Source: Terrimonas_A sp051954695
GTDB lineage: Bacteria > Bacteroidota > Bacteroidia > Chitinophagales > Chitinophagaceae
Direction of reading: 5' to 3'
Length of the DNA: 64,000 nucleotides
Assembly: GCA_051954695.1 (NCBI GenBank)
Contig: JBQCHL010000028.1
Coordinates: forward strand, 248,001-312,000
Below the pieces are notes generated by a model, which saw only the letters and a list, made by a program, of their open reading frames with translations, did not search any database and was not told where the DNA came from. Positions 27,012 through 36,804 of this stretch are shown in pieces; within the stretch, counting starts at the first letter, position 1, and the number at the start of each line of letters is the position of its first letter. The position numbers were made by a program, and so were the translations under genes.

Positions 27012-30000
27012 ATGAAAAAGAAATTATCCGGCCTATTGGCTACTGTCTGCTGCAGCAGGCAACTGTGCTTACTCTTATTTGTATCTGTTATTTCTTCCGG
27101 AATTTTACAAGCGCAGGGCTACGTGAGAGCCTCCCGTAAATTTATACTTACCGGTTCTGAAACTATGCGGGAGATGGTCGCCGACAACAGTAATAACACT
27201 TATGTGTTGTATTCCGTCACTGCCAATACCTTCCCTGTAACGATCTTACCGGCTCCAACAGTTACAGGAACAAAAGCAATATTGATAAAGTTTGACCCGG
27301 ATGGCAATGTGCTTTGGTCGCGCTACCTGCCTACAGGCAGTGCCGGTAATTCGGATTACATCAGGATGGTATTGGATAATGGCACTCTCTATCTCCTGGG
27401 AAATGCTACTGTTACCGATGTGCCGGTAACAAACGGCTCAACTGCAGGAGGTGGGGGTTCTGATATTCTATATGCCCGGGTAGACGCTTCAACCGGTACT
27501 GTTATTTCCAATAGCTATCTTGGCGGCAATGGTGCAGAAAATTCGGGGTTGGAACTTCTGGTGGAAAATGGGGCTGTTTATATTACGTATACCACCACTT
27601 CTTCTAATATTCCTGTTACAACGGGTTCTGCATTTACCACCGGGTACGATCACGTTGTCCACAAAATGGATGTTTCAGGCAATATTATTTACAGCCGTTA
27701 TACGGGCAGTACCAATACTACTGCCACCAATACAAATTTTGCATCTTTGGTGGTAGAAAATGGCCTTGCTTATCTTGGTATCGTTGTTAGCAGCACTAAT
27801 AATTTTATTACTACTGATGGCACGGCAGTACAGGGTAATTATGATTTTGGTGTGTTAAAGCTGGATGCTTCGGGTAATACCGTTTTCAGTACTGTGTTGG
27901 GAGGAAGCGGAGATGAAACACAACCAATGCTTGCTGTGAAAAGTGGTGAAGTGTATGTTACAGGTATATCCACTTCAAACAATTATCCTTCCACAGATGG
28001 ATCTTCTTTTGGTTCCAATGGAGCCAATCATGTAGTCACTAAGTTCAATGGTGCAGGCAACAGGCAGTTCAGCAGCTATCAGGCTGGTATCAGTGCCGGT
28101 TCCGATGTTCCCCGTATTCAATGGAGCAATGGAGCGCTTTACCTGGCAGGAAGTATATCTGCAGGTCAGCCAGGCATCACTACTACGGATGTAAGTTCAG
28201 GCAGCACCTATCTGGTGAAACTGAACCCAACCACCGGTCAGAAACTGTTTGCTACGACGTTTGGAGGCTCTGCCTTCGCTCTTTTTCGTCCGGGCACTGA
28301 TTTTTTAGTAAAGGATAACAGGATAGTTGTTGCTACACCCCAACTGAACCGTACCGGCACTGCAACTGATGGTTCCTCAAAGGCGGGTCATGGTGGAGTT
28401 CATCTTGCTGTATTTGACCTGAATGGCAAACTTCTGTATGCCACAATGAGACTTACAGGTGCGTTTCCGGCGGGAGGAGCCACTTTGTCAAAGCTGATGA
28501 TCAATGGCAACAATATCTTTTATGCTTCAGTCTTGCAGCAACCCAATAACTACCCTGTCACTACTACCGGCGCTGACCCATCCTTAGCTGGTACGGACCT
28601 GGTCTGGTCTGCGCTCACCCTCTGCCCTCCCATGCCCACAGATAATACGATCTCACCTTTGTCACAAACTATCTGTACCGGTGGTTTCACACAGTCCCTT
28701 ACCGGAAACAAAGTGGCTTTCGCTTCTTCCAATATGCCGCTTCTCTATCGCAGTGTGAACTCTGAGCAACAAACAGAAATACAGGCCCGCTATCAATGGC
28801 AAACTGCCAGCGATCCTGCCGGCCCCTGGACAAATATTGCCGGCGCAGGAACACAAAAAGATTACTCACCACCCAGCACAACAATAAGCCGTTACTATCG
28901 CCGCATTGTACTCCCTCCCGCTGGTTGTGGAGATGATCCGGTAAGCACTTCACCGGTAGCTGCTGTATTGATAGGATCTGATGTAGCACCCACCGTTACT
29001 GCCGGTATCTTTAATACCTGCGTGGGCACACCTGTTAATATTTCTGCTACGGTGAATGGAGGAACAGCCCCTTATGCTTATACCTGGGATAATGGCATCG
29101 GCAGCACCGCCACAGCAGATGCTACGGTTACACCCACCGGCAATAGTGTGTATACGCTTACAGTTACAGACAACAATGGTTGCCAGCAGGCAGGCCAGGT
29201 GATCGTGAATGCGTACAAAGCAGATGCAGGGCCGGCAACGGCAAGCAGTTGCGCCGGATCACCAGTGCGGATCGGTACAGCACCACCCGCAGGACTGGCA
29301 GGCGTTACCTACTCCTGGAGCCCTGTTGATGGTTTGGATAATCCCAACATCGCACAACCACTGGCTTCACCCTTATCCAATACAACATATACACTGACCA
29401 TGACCGTGCCTGTATCAGGCGGTGGCACTTGTTCCACCACTGATGACGTGACGGTGAACGTAGTGGCAGCTCCCACCACCGCCAATTTTGCCGGCGATGA
29501 TAAAGCTGTTTGCCTTGGCGGGTCACTAACACTGGGTCTTCCTGCTGAACCAGGATTTACTTACACCTGGTCACCCAGCAATTATCTTGATGTTACCAAT
29601 AGCAGCACCGCTACTTTCAATGCGGGATCAGAGCAGCCACGTCCCAACACATTTACCTATACACTTACCGCTGCACAAAACGGATGTTCATTTACCGATG
29701 CAGTGAATGTGTCTGTACTGGAAGTGGATGCAGGCGATAATCTCTGTGGTCCACGTACTGTTGGTGTGGGTGACCTGATGCCTAATGTAAGCGGCAAAAC
29801 ATATTTATGGGAAAAAATATCCGGCCCCGGCACCATCACAGGGTCTACTAATACACCCACCACAACAGTATCTGCTTCCGTTGGCGGCAACACTATTTAC
29901 CGGCTTACCGTAAGCCTGCTGGGTGTAAGCTGCAGTGATGAAGTGGTGGTAGGTGAGTGTGCCACAGATCCCGGTTGCCCCATACTGAATATAGATGTAG

Positions 30001-32510
30001 TATCAGATCATGGTTGCCCCAGTACTGCTTTTGGCGCAGTAAAACTGGTAGCGAGACCAGCTAACCTATCAGCTACAAAATGGACCTATGTATGGTCTTC
30101 CTCCCCTGCAGGTGGAATATCTGCTACAACCGGTACCAGCATCACGCTTACTGATAATGTGGAAAGGGATATCACCCTTACGGTAACGAGCATTGACAAC
30201 CCTGCTGTTTCCTGTACAAAAACCATACACGTGAATGCGCCCTCCTGGGCATTGCCTTCCTTCACTGCACAGGATCCTACGATTTGCCCGGGAAATTCAG
30301 CTCAGATCGGTGCAGCACCGGTTGCAGGATATACGTATTTATGGTCAGGTGTGCCTGTTGGCCAGGAAAACCTGTCGGACCCGGCAGTTGCCCCGGGTAA
30401 AACCACGGCATACATTGCAAAAGTTAAAGACGATGTGAGCGGTTGTTATATAAAAGATACAGCAACAGTAACGGTGAAAGAACTGGTAAATGCTCCCGGT
30501 GCCGACTGGACGGTTTGCAGTAACGCTGTATTACAACTCGGCTCACCAGCCCTGCCAGGTTATACTTATTCATGGGTGCCTGCTGTGGCTGCTTACCAGG
30601 GAGGCACTTCGGCCAGCTCTGCAGAACCAAAAGTGTTGATAGCAACTTCACAGGATTTCACTCTCACTGTTACGGATGCAGTTACGGGTTGCAGCAAAGA
30701 CAGTACCGTGCATATTACTGTAGATAATAGCCTCGATCTGCCAACTATGAACAATGCTACTATTTGTAAAGGAGAAAGTGTGACCATTGGCAATCCGGGT
30801 ATAAATGGCGTGACCTATAGCTGGTCACCGGCTACGGGTCTTAGCAGCACTACCGTGGCCCAGCCTGTTGCCAATCCACTTGCCACGCAAACCTATACAC
30901 TAACGGTTACTTATTATGATGCGTTTGGTTCACCGCTTTGTACAAAAACAGGTGATGTAACGGTTACGGTAAATGCGCCCACTATCACCATGAGTGATGA
31001 AACGATTTGCCCTTCAGATGCCCTGTATAATCTCAGCACAGGTGTAACAGTGAACAATGCTGTTTCTTACGCATGGCAACCTGCTGTATTGGTTACCACA
31101 CCAACGGCATTAAGCACTACCGTAAAAGCCAATCCAAATAAGCCAACCATATTCACACTTACAGCAACAGATGCGAATGGTTGCCGGACCTCGGCTTCCA
31201 AAACCGTCAGCCCGGTTAATGGTTCGCCTATAGCCGGCAGCAACAGCATGCTTTGCGTAGGCAATTCAATTACACTGGGTGATCCATCCAATACGGGTAC
31301 GCTTACCTGGACTGTAGCGCCTGCAATAGCGGGTACACTGAGCAGCAACAGTTCTCCTTCGCCAGTGTTTACTCCTGCAGCAGCAGATGGTGGTAAAACA
31401 TTTGTGTTCACTCTTAGCCAGGATATTGGTGGATGCGTGACCACTGCTACGGTTTCAGTGATAGTAAAAATATTGACCATACCGGCAATGGCGCCGCAAA
31501 CCGTGTGCAGCAATGCTTCTACCATTATTGGTACAACAGCACAACCCAATGTCAGCTATTTCTGGACACCGGAAACCGGCCTGGCCGATCCACACGCAGC
31601 GACTACCACTGCTTCAAACATAACCAGTACCACTGCTTATACACTTACAGCGATAGATATCAATGGCTGCTCTGCTGAATCTCAGGCTGTGATCGGTGTG
31701 AATCCCACTTCTGCTCCTGATATCACTATTCCTGACGTAACAGTAGGTGTAGGTAATACAGCCACTCCTTTCAATCCGCAGATAACGCCAGCCAGCCCGA
31801 CCTATACCTACAGTTGGACTCCTGCTAACAGGGTGGACAATCCTTATATCGCAAATGCTACAGGAGTAGCAGGAGGTGTTGGCACTACCACTTACACGCT
31901 TGCTGTAACAGATGATAATGGTTGTACCTCCACAGCACAGGCGAAAATGAATGTGGTGCAATTGATCACACTGCCGATAACCCTTTCACAATTCAGGGCT
32001 ACTAACAGGGACTGCGGTGTTTACCTGAACTGGAAAGTGGAAACAGCCGATATGTTCTCTCACTTTATTGTAGAAAGGGGAACGGACGGCGTTTCTTTCA
32101 GCAGCCTTGCTTCAATCAGCTATGAAGCATACAGGCAGAGTTATTATTATGAGGATGTCAATCCTGGCAACGGTAAATGGTATTACAGGCTGAAACTGGT
32201 TGACCTCGATGGAACAGCCAAATACAGCAGTGTTGTTGAAGGCAGGGTGGATTGTCAATTGAATAATAAATTGATCGTATATCCCAACCCGATAGGATCT
32301 GCAGTGAATGTTAGCAGCAGCAAAGCAGTGAAGAAATTGGTGGTAGTGGCGTTGACAGGTGTGGTGGTTACCCAGCAGGAATACAATCAATCCCAGCCCG
32401 GCTTATTACAATTGCAGACTTCAAAACTCATGGCAGCAGGCACTTATGTGTTGCAGGTATGGAACCAGGATGGCACTGTGCAGTATGTGAAACTATTAAA
32501 GCAACAATAG
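27012..32510 (+). CDS. Giant T9SS-secreted surface protein with propeller and PKD/Ig-like repeats
   Basis: About 1,832 residues from ATG 27012 (MKKKLSGLLATVCCSR, then a hydrophobic signal ending SSGILQAQG); an in-frame ATG at 26985 is less likely. The N-terminal ~540 residues form SBBP-like blades with repeats such as LGGNGAENSGLELLVENG and VLGGSGDETQPML. The next ~1,150 residues are tandem Ig/PKD-like modules, each ending in a form of TYTLTVTDNNGC and containing YSWSP or YTWSPS. The C-terminus is a type A T9SS sorting domain (LIVYPNPIGSAVNVSSS, then AGTYVLQVWNQDG). It is therefore predicted to be exported and anchored or released at the cell surface, as an adhesin or carbohydrate-binding scaffold (inference). 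A terminator follows. Confidence 0.92.
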   Translation: MKKKLSGLLATVCCSRQLCLLLFVSVISSGILQAQGYVRASRKFILTGSETMREMVADNSNNTYVLYSVTANTFPVTILPAPTVTGTKAILIKFDPDGNVLWSRYLPTGSAGNSDYIRMVLDNGTLYLLGNATVTDVPVTNGSTAGGGGSDILYARVDASTGTVISNSYLGGNGAENSGLELLVENGAVYITYTTTSSNIPVTTGSAFTTGYDHVVHKMDVSGNIIYSRYTGSTNTTATNTNFASLVVENGLAYLGIVVSSTNNFITTDGTAVQGNYDFGVLKLDASGNTVFSTVLGGSGDETQPMLAVKSGEVYVTGISTSNNYPSTDGSSFGSNGANHVVTKFNGAGNRQFSSYQAGISAGSDVPRIQWSNGALYLAGSISAGQPGITTTDVSSGSTYLVKLNPTTGQKLFATTFGGSAFALFRPGTDFLVKDNRIVVATPQLNRTGTATDGSSKAGHGGVHLAVFDLNGKLLYATMRLTGAFPAGGATLSKLMINGNNIFYASVLQQPNNYPVTTTGADPSLAGTDLVWSALTLCPPMPTDNTISPLSQTICTGGFTQSLTGNKVAFASSNMPLLYRSVNSEQQTEIQARYQWQTASDPAGPWTNIAGAGTQKDYSPPSTTISRYYRRIVLPPAGCGDDPVSTSPVAAVLIGSDVAPTVTAGIFNTCVGTPVNISATVNGGTAPYAYTWDNGIGSTATADATVTPTGNSVYTLTVTDNNGCQQAGQVIVNAYKADAGPATASSCAGSPVRIGTAPPAGLAGVTYSWSPVDGLDNPNIAQPLASPLSNTTYTLTMTVPVSGGGTCSTTDDVTVNVVAAPTTANFAGDDKAVCLGGSLTLGLPAEPGFTYTWSPSNYLDVTNSSTATFNAGSEQPRPNTFTYTLTAAQNGCSFTDAVNVSVLEVDAGDNLCGPRTVGVGDLMPNVSGKTYLWEKISGPGTITGSTNTPTTTVSASVGGNTIYRLTVSLLGVSCSDEVVVGECATDPGCPILNIDVVSDHGCPSTAFGAVKLVARPANLSATKWTYVWSSSPAGGISATTGTSITLTDNVERDITLTVTSIDNPAVSCTKTIHVNAPSWALPSFTAQDPTICPGNSAQIGAAPVAGYTYLWSGVPVGQENLSDPAVAPGKTTAYIAKVKDDVSGCYIKDTATVTVKELVNAPGADWTVCSNAVLQLGSPALPGYTYSWVPAVAAYQGGTSASSAEPKVLIATSQDFTLTVTDAVTGCSKDSTVHITVDNSLDLPTMNNATICKGESVTIGNPGINGVTYSWSPATGLSSTTVAQPVANPLATQTYTLTVTYYDAFGSPLCTKTGDVTVTVNAPTITMSDETICPSDALYNLSTGVTVNNAVSYAWQPAVLVTTPTALSTTVKANPNKPTIFTLTATDANGCRTSASKTVSPVNGSPIAGSNSMLCVGNSITLGDPSNTGTLTWTVAPAIAGTLSSNSSPSPVFTPAAADGGKTFVFTLSQDIGGCVTTATVSVIVKILTIPAMAPQTVCSNASTIIGTTAQPNVSYFWTPETGLADPHAATTTASNITSTTAYTLTAIDINGCSAESQAVIGVNPTSAPDITIPDVTVGVGNTATPFNPQITPASPTYTYSWTPANRVDNPYIANATGVAGGVGTTTYTLAVTDDNGCTSTAQAKMNVVQLITLPITLSQFRATNRDCGVYLNWKVETADMFSHFIVERGTDGVSFSSLASISYEAYRQSYYYEDVNPGNGKWYYRLKLVDLDGTAKYSSVVEGRVDCQLNNKLIVYPNPIGSAVNVSSSKAVKKLVVVALTGVVVTQQEYNQSQPGLLQLQTSKLMAAGTYVLQVWNQDGTVQYVKLLKQQ

Positions 32511-32547
32511 GTGTAGAATAATACAGGTATAGGTTCAAGGTTAAAAC

Positions 32548-32580
32548 AAGAGACGGATTTCTATCCGTCTCTTTTATTTT
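32548..32580 (+). terminator. Terminator of the T9SS giant
   Basis: Perfect 11-bp stem AAGAGACGGAT / ATCCGTCTCTT with a TTCT loop, then TTTATTTT, 37 nt after the stop codon. Confidence 0.85.
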
Positions 32581-32666
32581 GCCGGCCTGTTAAGCCCTGT
32601 TCTTACCAATCCCGGAAAAAAATCCTCTCCCCGGAAGCAAAACCCCATTCCCATGTGAAACTATTG

Positions 32667-32674
32667 TAAATTTG
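32667..32674 (+). promoter_or_regulatory. -7 element upstream of korA
   Basis: TAAATTTG matches TAnnTTTG, 21 nt before the start codon at 32696; no -33 TTTG at 19 nt. Confidence 0.45.
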
Positions 32675-32695
32675 CCCCCACAATTTTTGTAGACA

Positions 32696-34540
32696 ATGGC
32701 CCGTAAACAGGAAGTCCTCCAGGACGTAGTGATAAAATTCGCCGGCGACTCCGGTGATGGTATGCAATTAACTGGTACACAGTTTACTAACAATACAGCC
32801 TTATTGGGGATCGACCTCTCCACCTTCCCCGATTTCCCTGCCGAGATCCGCGCCCCGATAGGCACCCTGCCCGGCGTGAGCGGTTTCCAGCTCCGGTTTT
32901 CAAGCGACAGGGTATTTACCCCTGGTGATGCCTGCGATGTGCTGGTGGCGATGAACGCCGCTGCACTGAAAGCTAACCTGGGCGCCCTGAAAAAAGGCGG
33001 CAGGATCATCGTGAACACGGATGGCTTTGATTCCAAAAACCTTCGCCTGGCCAATTATCCTGAAGGAGAGAACCCATTGGAAAATGACAGCCTCCAAAGC
33101 TATGAGGTGATCAAAATGGACGTGACAAAGATGACCCGTGAAGCACTGAAGGAGTTCACCATGGGCATGAAGGAAAAGGACCGGGCCAAGAACATGTTCG
33201 TGCTGGGATTCCTTTACTGGATGTATGGCCGCGATATGGAGAATACGACAAGCTTTCTTAAAGAAAAATTTGGCAAGAAGCCGGAGATCCTGGACAGCAA
33301 CCTGAAAGTGTTGCAGGCCGGATACAACTATGGCGATACCACTGAAGCTTTCGGTACCACCTATAAAGTGGAAAAAGCGAAAATGCAGCCCGGCACCTAC
33401 CGCTCCATCATGGGCAACCAGGCGCTGGCTTATGGATTGATCGCAGCTTCACAGGTGAGTGGTTTGCCCATGTTCCTGGGCTCTTATCCCATTACACCGG
33501 CATCAGATATTTTGCATGAGTTGAGCCGTCATAAAAATTTCGGCGTCCGCACTTTCCAGGCAGAAGATGAGATTGCAGCGGTCACCTCAGCGATCGGCGC
33601 TTCTTATGGCGGTGCATTGGGTGTAACCACTACTTCAGGTCCTGGTATGGCATTGAAAGCGGAAGCGATGGGCTTGGCTGTAATGCTGGAAATACCCCTG
33701 ATAGTAATAGATGTGCAACGTGGAGGCCCTTCTACAGGGTTGCCGACCAAAACAGAACAAAGCGATTTATTGCAGGCCTATTACGGACGCAATGGTGAAT
33801 GCCCCATGCCTGTGATCGCCGCTTCCACACCAGCAGATTGTTTTGAAGCCGTATATGAAGCCGTAAGAGTTTCTGTACAACACATGACGCCGGTTATTTT
33901 CTTAAGTGATGGTTATATCGCCAATGGTGCAGAACCATGGAAATTCCCTGTTACCAGTGAACTGCCCCCGATCCATGTAAAATTCAAAACAGAATTAGGG
34001 CATGGGGAAGAGAAGTTGCAACCTTATCTGCGTGATGAAAAATTAGCACGCCCCTGGGCAGTGCCGGGCACGCCAGGACTGGAACACAGGATCGGTGGTA
34101 TTGAAAAACAAAACGTCACAGGTAATATCAGCTATGATCCCGAAAATCACCAGTTGATGGTGAAGATCAGGCAGGAGAAAGTAGATAAGATCGCCGATTA
34201 TATTCCTGAACAAAAGATTGATAGTGGAGCAGAGAACGGAAAAGTGCTGGTACTGGGATGGGGCTCTACATTCGGAGCGATCAAATCAGCCGTAACAGAA
34301 TTGATCAATGAAGGAAAAGAAGTAAGCCATGCACATCTGCGTTACCTGCGCCCTTTCCCGAAAAACCTGGGAGAGATATTGAAAAATTTTGAAACAGTGC
34401 TGGTGCCTGAGATCAATAACGGGCAATTGATCAAAATACTGCGTGATGTTTACCTCGTAGATGCGAAAGGGTATAATAAGATCATGGGCGTGCCGATCAC
34501 AAAGACTGAGTTGGTAGAAGAGATAAAAAAATACTTATAA
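32696..34540 (+). CDS. korA: 2-oxoacid:acceptor oxidoreductase, fused gamma-alpha subunit (KorA-type)
   Basis: A 614-residue subunit of a ferredoxin-dependent 2-oxoacid oxidoreductase (probably 2-oxoglutarate to succinyl-CoA). The N-terminal ~190 residues are the gamma domain (VVIKFAGDSGDGMQLTGTQF); then comes the alpha/PYR domain (GNQALAYGLIAAS, GSYPITPASDILHELS, FQAEDEIAAVTSAIGASYGG) and the transketolase-C-like domain (VLVLGWGSTFGAIKSAV). The glutamate in AEDEIAA is the PYR-domain residue that activates thiamine diphosphate. The TPP-binding beta subunit (KorB), normally the next gene, is absent: a convergent LytTR gene ends 20 bp downstream. KorB must be elsewhere. No signal peptide. Confidence 0.92.
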   Translation: MARKQEVLQDVVIKFAGDSGDGMQLTGTQFTNNTALLGIDLSTFPDFPAEIRAPIGTLPGVSGFQLRFSSDRVFTPGDACDVLVAMNAAALKANLGALKKGGRIIVNTDGFDSKNLRLANYPEGENPLENDSLQSYEVIKMDVTKMTREALKEFTMGMKEKDRAKNMFVLGFLYWMYGRDMENTTSFLKEKFGKKPEILDSNLKVLQAGYNYGDTTEAFGTTYKVEKAKMQPGTYRSIMGNQALAYGLIAASQVSGLPMFLGSYPITPASDILHELSRHKNFGVRTFQAEDEIAAVTSAIGASYGGALGVTTTSGPGMALKAEAMGLAVMLEIPLIVIDVQRGGPSTGLPTKTEQSDLLQAYYGRNGECPMPVIAASTPADCFEAVYEAVRVSVQHMTPVIFLSDGYIANGAEPWKFPVTSELPPIHVKFKTELGHGEEKLQPYLRDEKLARPWAVPGTPGLEHRIGGIEKQNVTGNISYDPENHQLMVKIRQEKVDKIADYIPEQKIDSGAENGKVLVLGWGSTFGAIKSAVTELINEGKEVSHAHLRYLRPFPKNLGEILKNFETVLVPEINNGQLIKILRDVYLVDAKGYNKIMGVPITKTELVEEIKKYL

Positions 34541-34560
34541 ATAAAAGGAACCCTACTGAT

Positions 34561-35262
34561 CTAAGGCTGCTCTATCACCGCAAAAAAACCCTCCCTGTAA
34601 TTATCACTGACAGGCAATGAATGCTGCTGTATAGTCACCGACTTGCGCGAAGCCGTATGAATTTTTCTTACAGCCACGATATAAGATCTGTGTATACGCA
34701 CAAACTCATTCCTGTCAAGCATATCTTCAAAATATTTCAGGTTATGCAAAATCAATAACGGATTAGGGGATCCTGTCAAATGCATTTTTGTATAATCCTT
34801 ATATCCTTCGAGGTAAAGAATATCATCAAAGAATATCTTATGCATTTTATGGGAAACATTGATAAAAAAATAGTCCTTTCCTTTTTCTTTCTCTTTTGTA
34901 TTTTTTGTTTCCACAAAATCCTTTACCCTGTTACATGCTGTAATGAATTTCTCGAATGAAATAGGTTTTAATAAATAATCCATTGCTTTTAGCTCAAATC
35001 CATTCATGGCATACTCGCTATACGCTGTGGTAAAGATCACTTCAGGTTTGTTTTTAAGGGAACGGTAAAAATCAATCCCTGAAATATCCGGCATTTTTAT
35101 ATCCAGGAACAAAAGATCAACAGGAGTGGATTCCAGTAGGGAAAGCGCATGCAATGGTTCTTCAAACTTGCCTGCTAGTTTCAGGTATGGCGTCTTGTTC
35201 ACAAAATCTTCCAGCAACTGGAGCGCGAGCGGTTCGTCGTCGATCAGTACACAATTAAGCAT
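34561..35262 (-). CDS. LytTR-family response regulator
   Basis: A 233-residue regulator with an N-terminal receiver domain (D8/D9, phospho-acceptor D54 in LFLDIKMPDISG, TTAYSEYAMNGFE, LLKPISFEKF) and a C-terminal LytTR DNA-binding domain (about 130-230; YLEGYKDYTKMHL, FEDMLDRNEFVRIHRSYIV). It is the last gene of a four-gene operon: its start overlaps the LytS-type kinase gene by 8 bp, so the two are translationally coupled and form a two-component pair. Likely targets are the operon itself and the divergent DUF4270 gene; this is inference from position. LytTR proteins bind pairs of short direct repeats, which I could not place with confidence. Confidence 0.94.
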   Translation of the reverse strand: MLNCVLIDDEPLALQLLEDFVNKTPYLKLAGKFEEPLHALSLLESTPVDLLFLDIKMPDISGIDFYRSLKNKPEVIFTTAYSEYAMNGFELKAMDYLLKPISFEKFITACNRVKDFVETKNTKEKEKGKDYFFINVSHKMHKIFFDDILYLEGYKDYTKMHLTGSPNPLLILHNLKYFEDMLDRNEFVRIHRSYIVAVRKIHTASRKSVTIQQHSLPVSDNYREGFFAVIEQP

Positions 35263-36460
35263 TGGTCAGAGGCACTTTTAGGTTTACGGTATATTGATCA
35301 CCGGAGTGGTGAAACAACAGCTTGTATTGGTGAGGATAGAGCAGCTCAAGCCTGCGGGTAACGTTCTTTAGCCCTAACCCACCTGGGGCAAAACTATCTT
35401 TTTCCACTATCGGGTTACTAACTGTTAACGTTAAGGTTTCTTCAAAAATTTTTATATCAATAGTGATCACAGAAGCTTGCGTATAACTGATACCATGCTT
35501 AAAGGCATTCTCTATAAAACTGATCAGTAACAGAGGTGCAATGAACTTGCCATCAGGATATCCGCCTACCCTGTAGTTCAACTTCACTTTGGGCGACAGG
35601 CGCAACCGTTGAAGATCAATATAGTTGTTGATGTATTGAATATCATCCGCCAGCGGTACTTTGTCAGTGCCGGAGTCGTACAGGCTGTAACGCAACAATT
35701 CTGATAGTTTCAGAATGGAGAACTCTGTATTTTCCGAACGGGCGTGAGCCTGGGAATAAATGGAGTTCAGTGTATTGAAAAGAAAGTGCGGATTGATCTG
35801 TGATTTCAAAAAATTGACTTCTGCATAAAGGTTTGCATTTTCCAGGTTCCTTTTTTCATTCTGGTTTTTGATGAATGAATAAGCAAGTCGTATCATTCCT
35901 CCCAATAATAAAAGAAAAAGACAGGTGGATAAAGTGCGGTTGATGGAAAAGAATAAGATGGGTTCAGGCCTTGTTGTTAATCTTTGACGGAAACGATCAG
36001 CAGGCATATCAGGAAAACTGCCTGCGCCAACTGAATCGATAAAATAGGTTCTGACGGATTCCGGTGCATTCCTTAACCGCATCACACTTTCCCGGATAGG
36101 GCCGGGCATGATGCCGGGAACATTGCTGCGCAAATAAATATCAGTAGCGCAAACCAGCGTGATAGCCAGAATAGTGGAGCTGAAATAGAGTGCATACTTC
36201 TTCTTTTCAAAAAATCGCGGTAATAAGAAGTAGTAGTTAAGGTAAAACAACAGGATCGGAACGATTTTGGTGATGAGCTCCCTTCTCCAGATCGGATCTC
36301 CCTGGAACCTTGTTGGATAAAAAAGCAAAGGCAGCAATAAGAATGCTGCCCATGCTGCAATGTGTACCAGGATGATCAATAATAAATGCGGTTTGCTTTT
36401 TGTTTTTTCAAAGCCAAACAGGGTAAATAAAAAACGGTTGATATTTTCTTTACTGGCCAT
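35255..36460 (-). CDS. LytS/YehU-type sensor histidine kinase
   Basis: A 401-residue membrane kinase of the His_kinase (PF06580) type. TM segments lie at about 26-48, 66-80, 92-110 and 170-195, with a sizeable extracytoplasmic loop (about 111-165). The phospho-acceptor H225 sits in the family motif LKSQINPHFLFNTLNSIYSQ, followed by a HATPase_c domain (LISFIENAFKHGISY as N box, GLGLKNVTRRLELLY as G box). The start codon is 1 nt after the DUF4907 stop and its 3' end overlaps the LytTR gene by 8 bp. So the sensor is made together with a kelch lipoprotein and DUF4907 protein. The loop could sense an envelope signal. Confidence 0.94.
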   Translation of the reverse strand: MASKENINRFLFTLFGFEKTKSKPHLLLIILVHIAAWAAFLLLPLLFYPTRFQGDPIWRRELITKIVPILLFYLNYYFLLPRFFEKKKYALYFSSTILAITLVCATDIYLRSNVPGIMPGPIRESVMRLRNAPESVRTYFIDSVGAGSFPDMPADRFRQRLTTRPEPILFFSINRTLSTCLFLLLLGGMIRLAYSFIKNQNEKRNLENANLYAEVNFLKSQINPHFLFNTLNSIYSQAHARSENTEFSILKLSELLRYSLYDSGTDKVPLADDIQYINNYIDLQRLRLSPKVKLNYRVGGYPDGKFIAPLLLISFIENAFKHGISYTQASVITIDIKIFEETLTLTVSNPIVEKDSFAPGGLGLKNVTRRLELLYPHQYKLLFHHSGDQYTVNLKVPLTNA

Positions 36461-36461
36461 G

Positions 36462-36803
36462 TTATTTCAGGGAAGGGCAAATCTCTTCCACTTCAAATCT
36501 ACTGAGTGTAGGCAATCCATCGTTGTTTTCTAATTTCTTTAACACCAGCCTTGCGGCTTTCTCTGCCTGCTCTTTGTCCGGAAATCCCTTCCTGTTGCCG
36601 ATCGCGGGGATCGACTCCTGATGAATGAACACACTATCATCCACCAGGATATCATATCCCCAACCATTCAAACCTGAAAATACAACCGATGAAAAACGGC
36701 TGCTTTTTTTTGTTGTGCGCTTGCTGAAAGTATAAACCAGTATGCCGGTTGATATGATCAGCGATGAGAGCAGCACAACGATATTATGTTTTTGGGATGC
36801 CAT
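36462..36803 (-). CDS. DUF4907 family membrane-anchored protein
   Basis: 113 residues from ATG 36803 (MASQKHN); longer versions starting up to 36845 would overlap the upstream gene's end and are less likely. An N-terminal TM/uncleaved signal (about 7-25) precedes a small globular domain with the DUF4907 signature GWGYDILVDDSVFIHQESIPAI, followed by KGFPDKEQAEKAARLVLKKL. The gene starts 1 nt after the kelch gene stop and ends 1 nt before the kinase start: a fully coupled operon. The globular part should face the periplasm. Function unknown; the repeated association with a sensor kinase and kelch protein suggests a role in signal transmission or envelope assembly (inference). Confidence 0.85.
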   Translation of the reverse strand: MASQKHNIVVLLSSLIISTGILVYTFSKRTTKKSSRFSSVVFSGLNGWGYDILVDDSVFIHQESIPAIGNRKGFPDKEQAEKAARLVLKKLENNDGLPTLSRFEVEEICPSLK

Positions 36804-36804
36804 T

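Noticed and set aside
27012..32510. Short repeated DNA words in the giant gene as a CRISPR or tandem repeat array
   Set aside because: Similarity is at the protein level (Ig/PKD modules) with diverged DNA; no constant repeat-spacer pattern.
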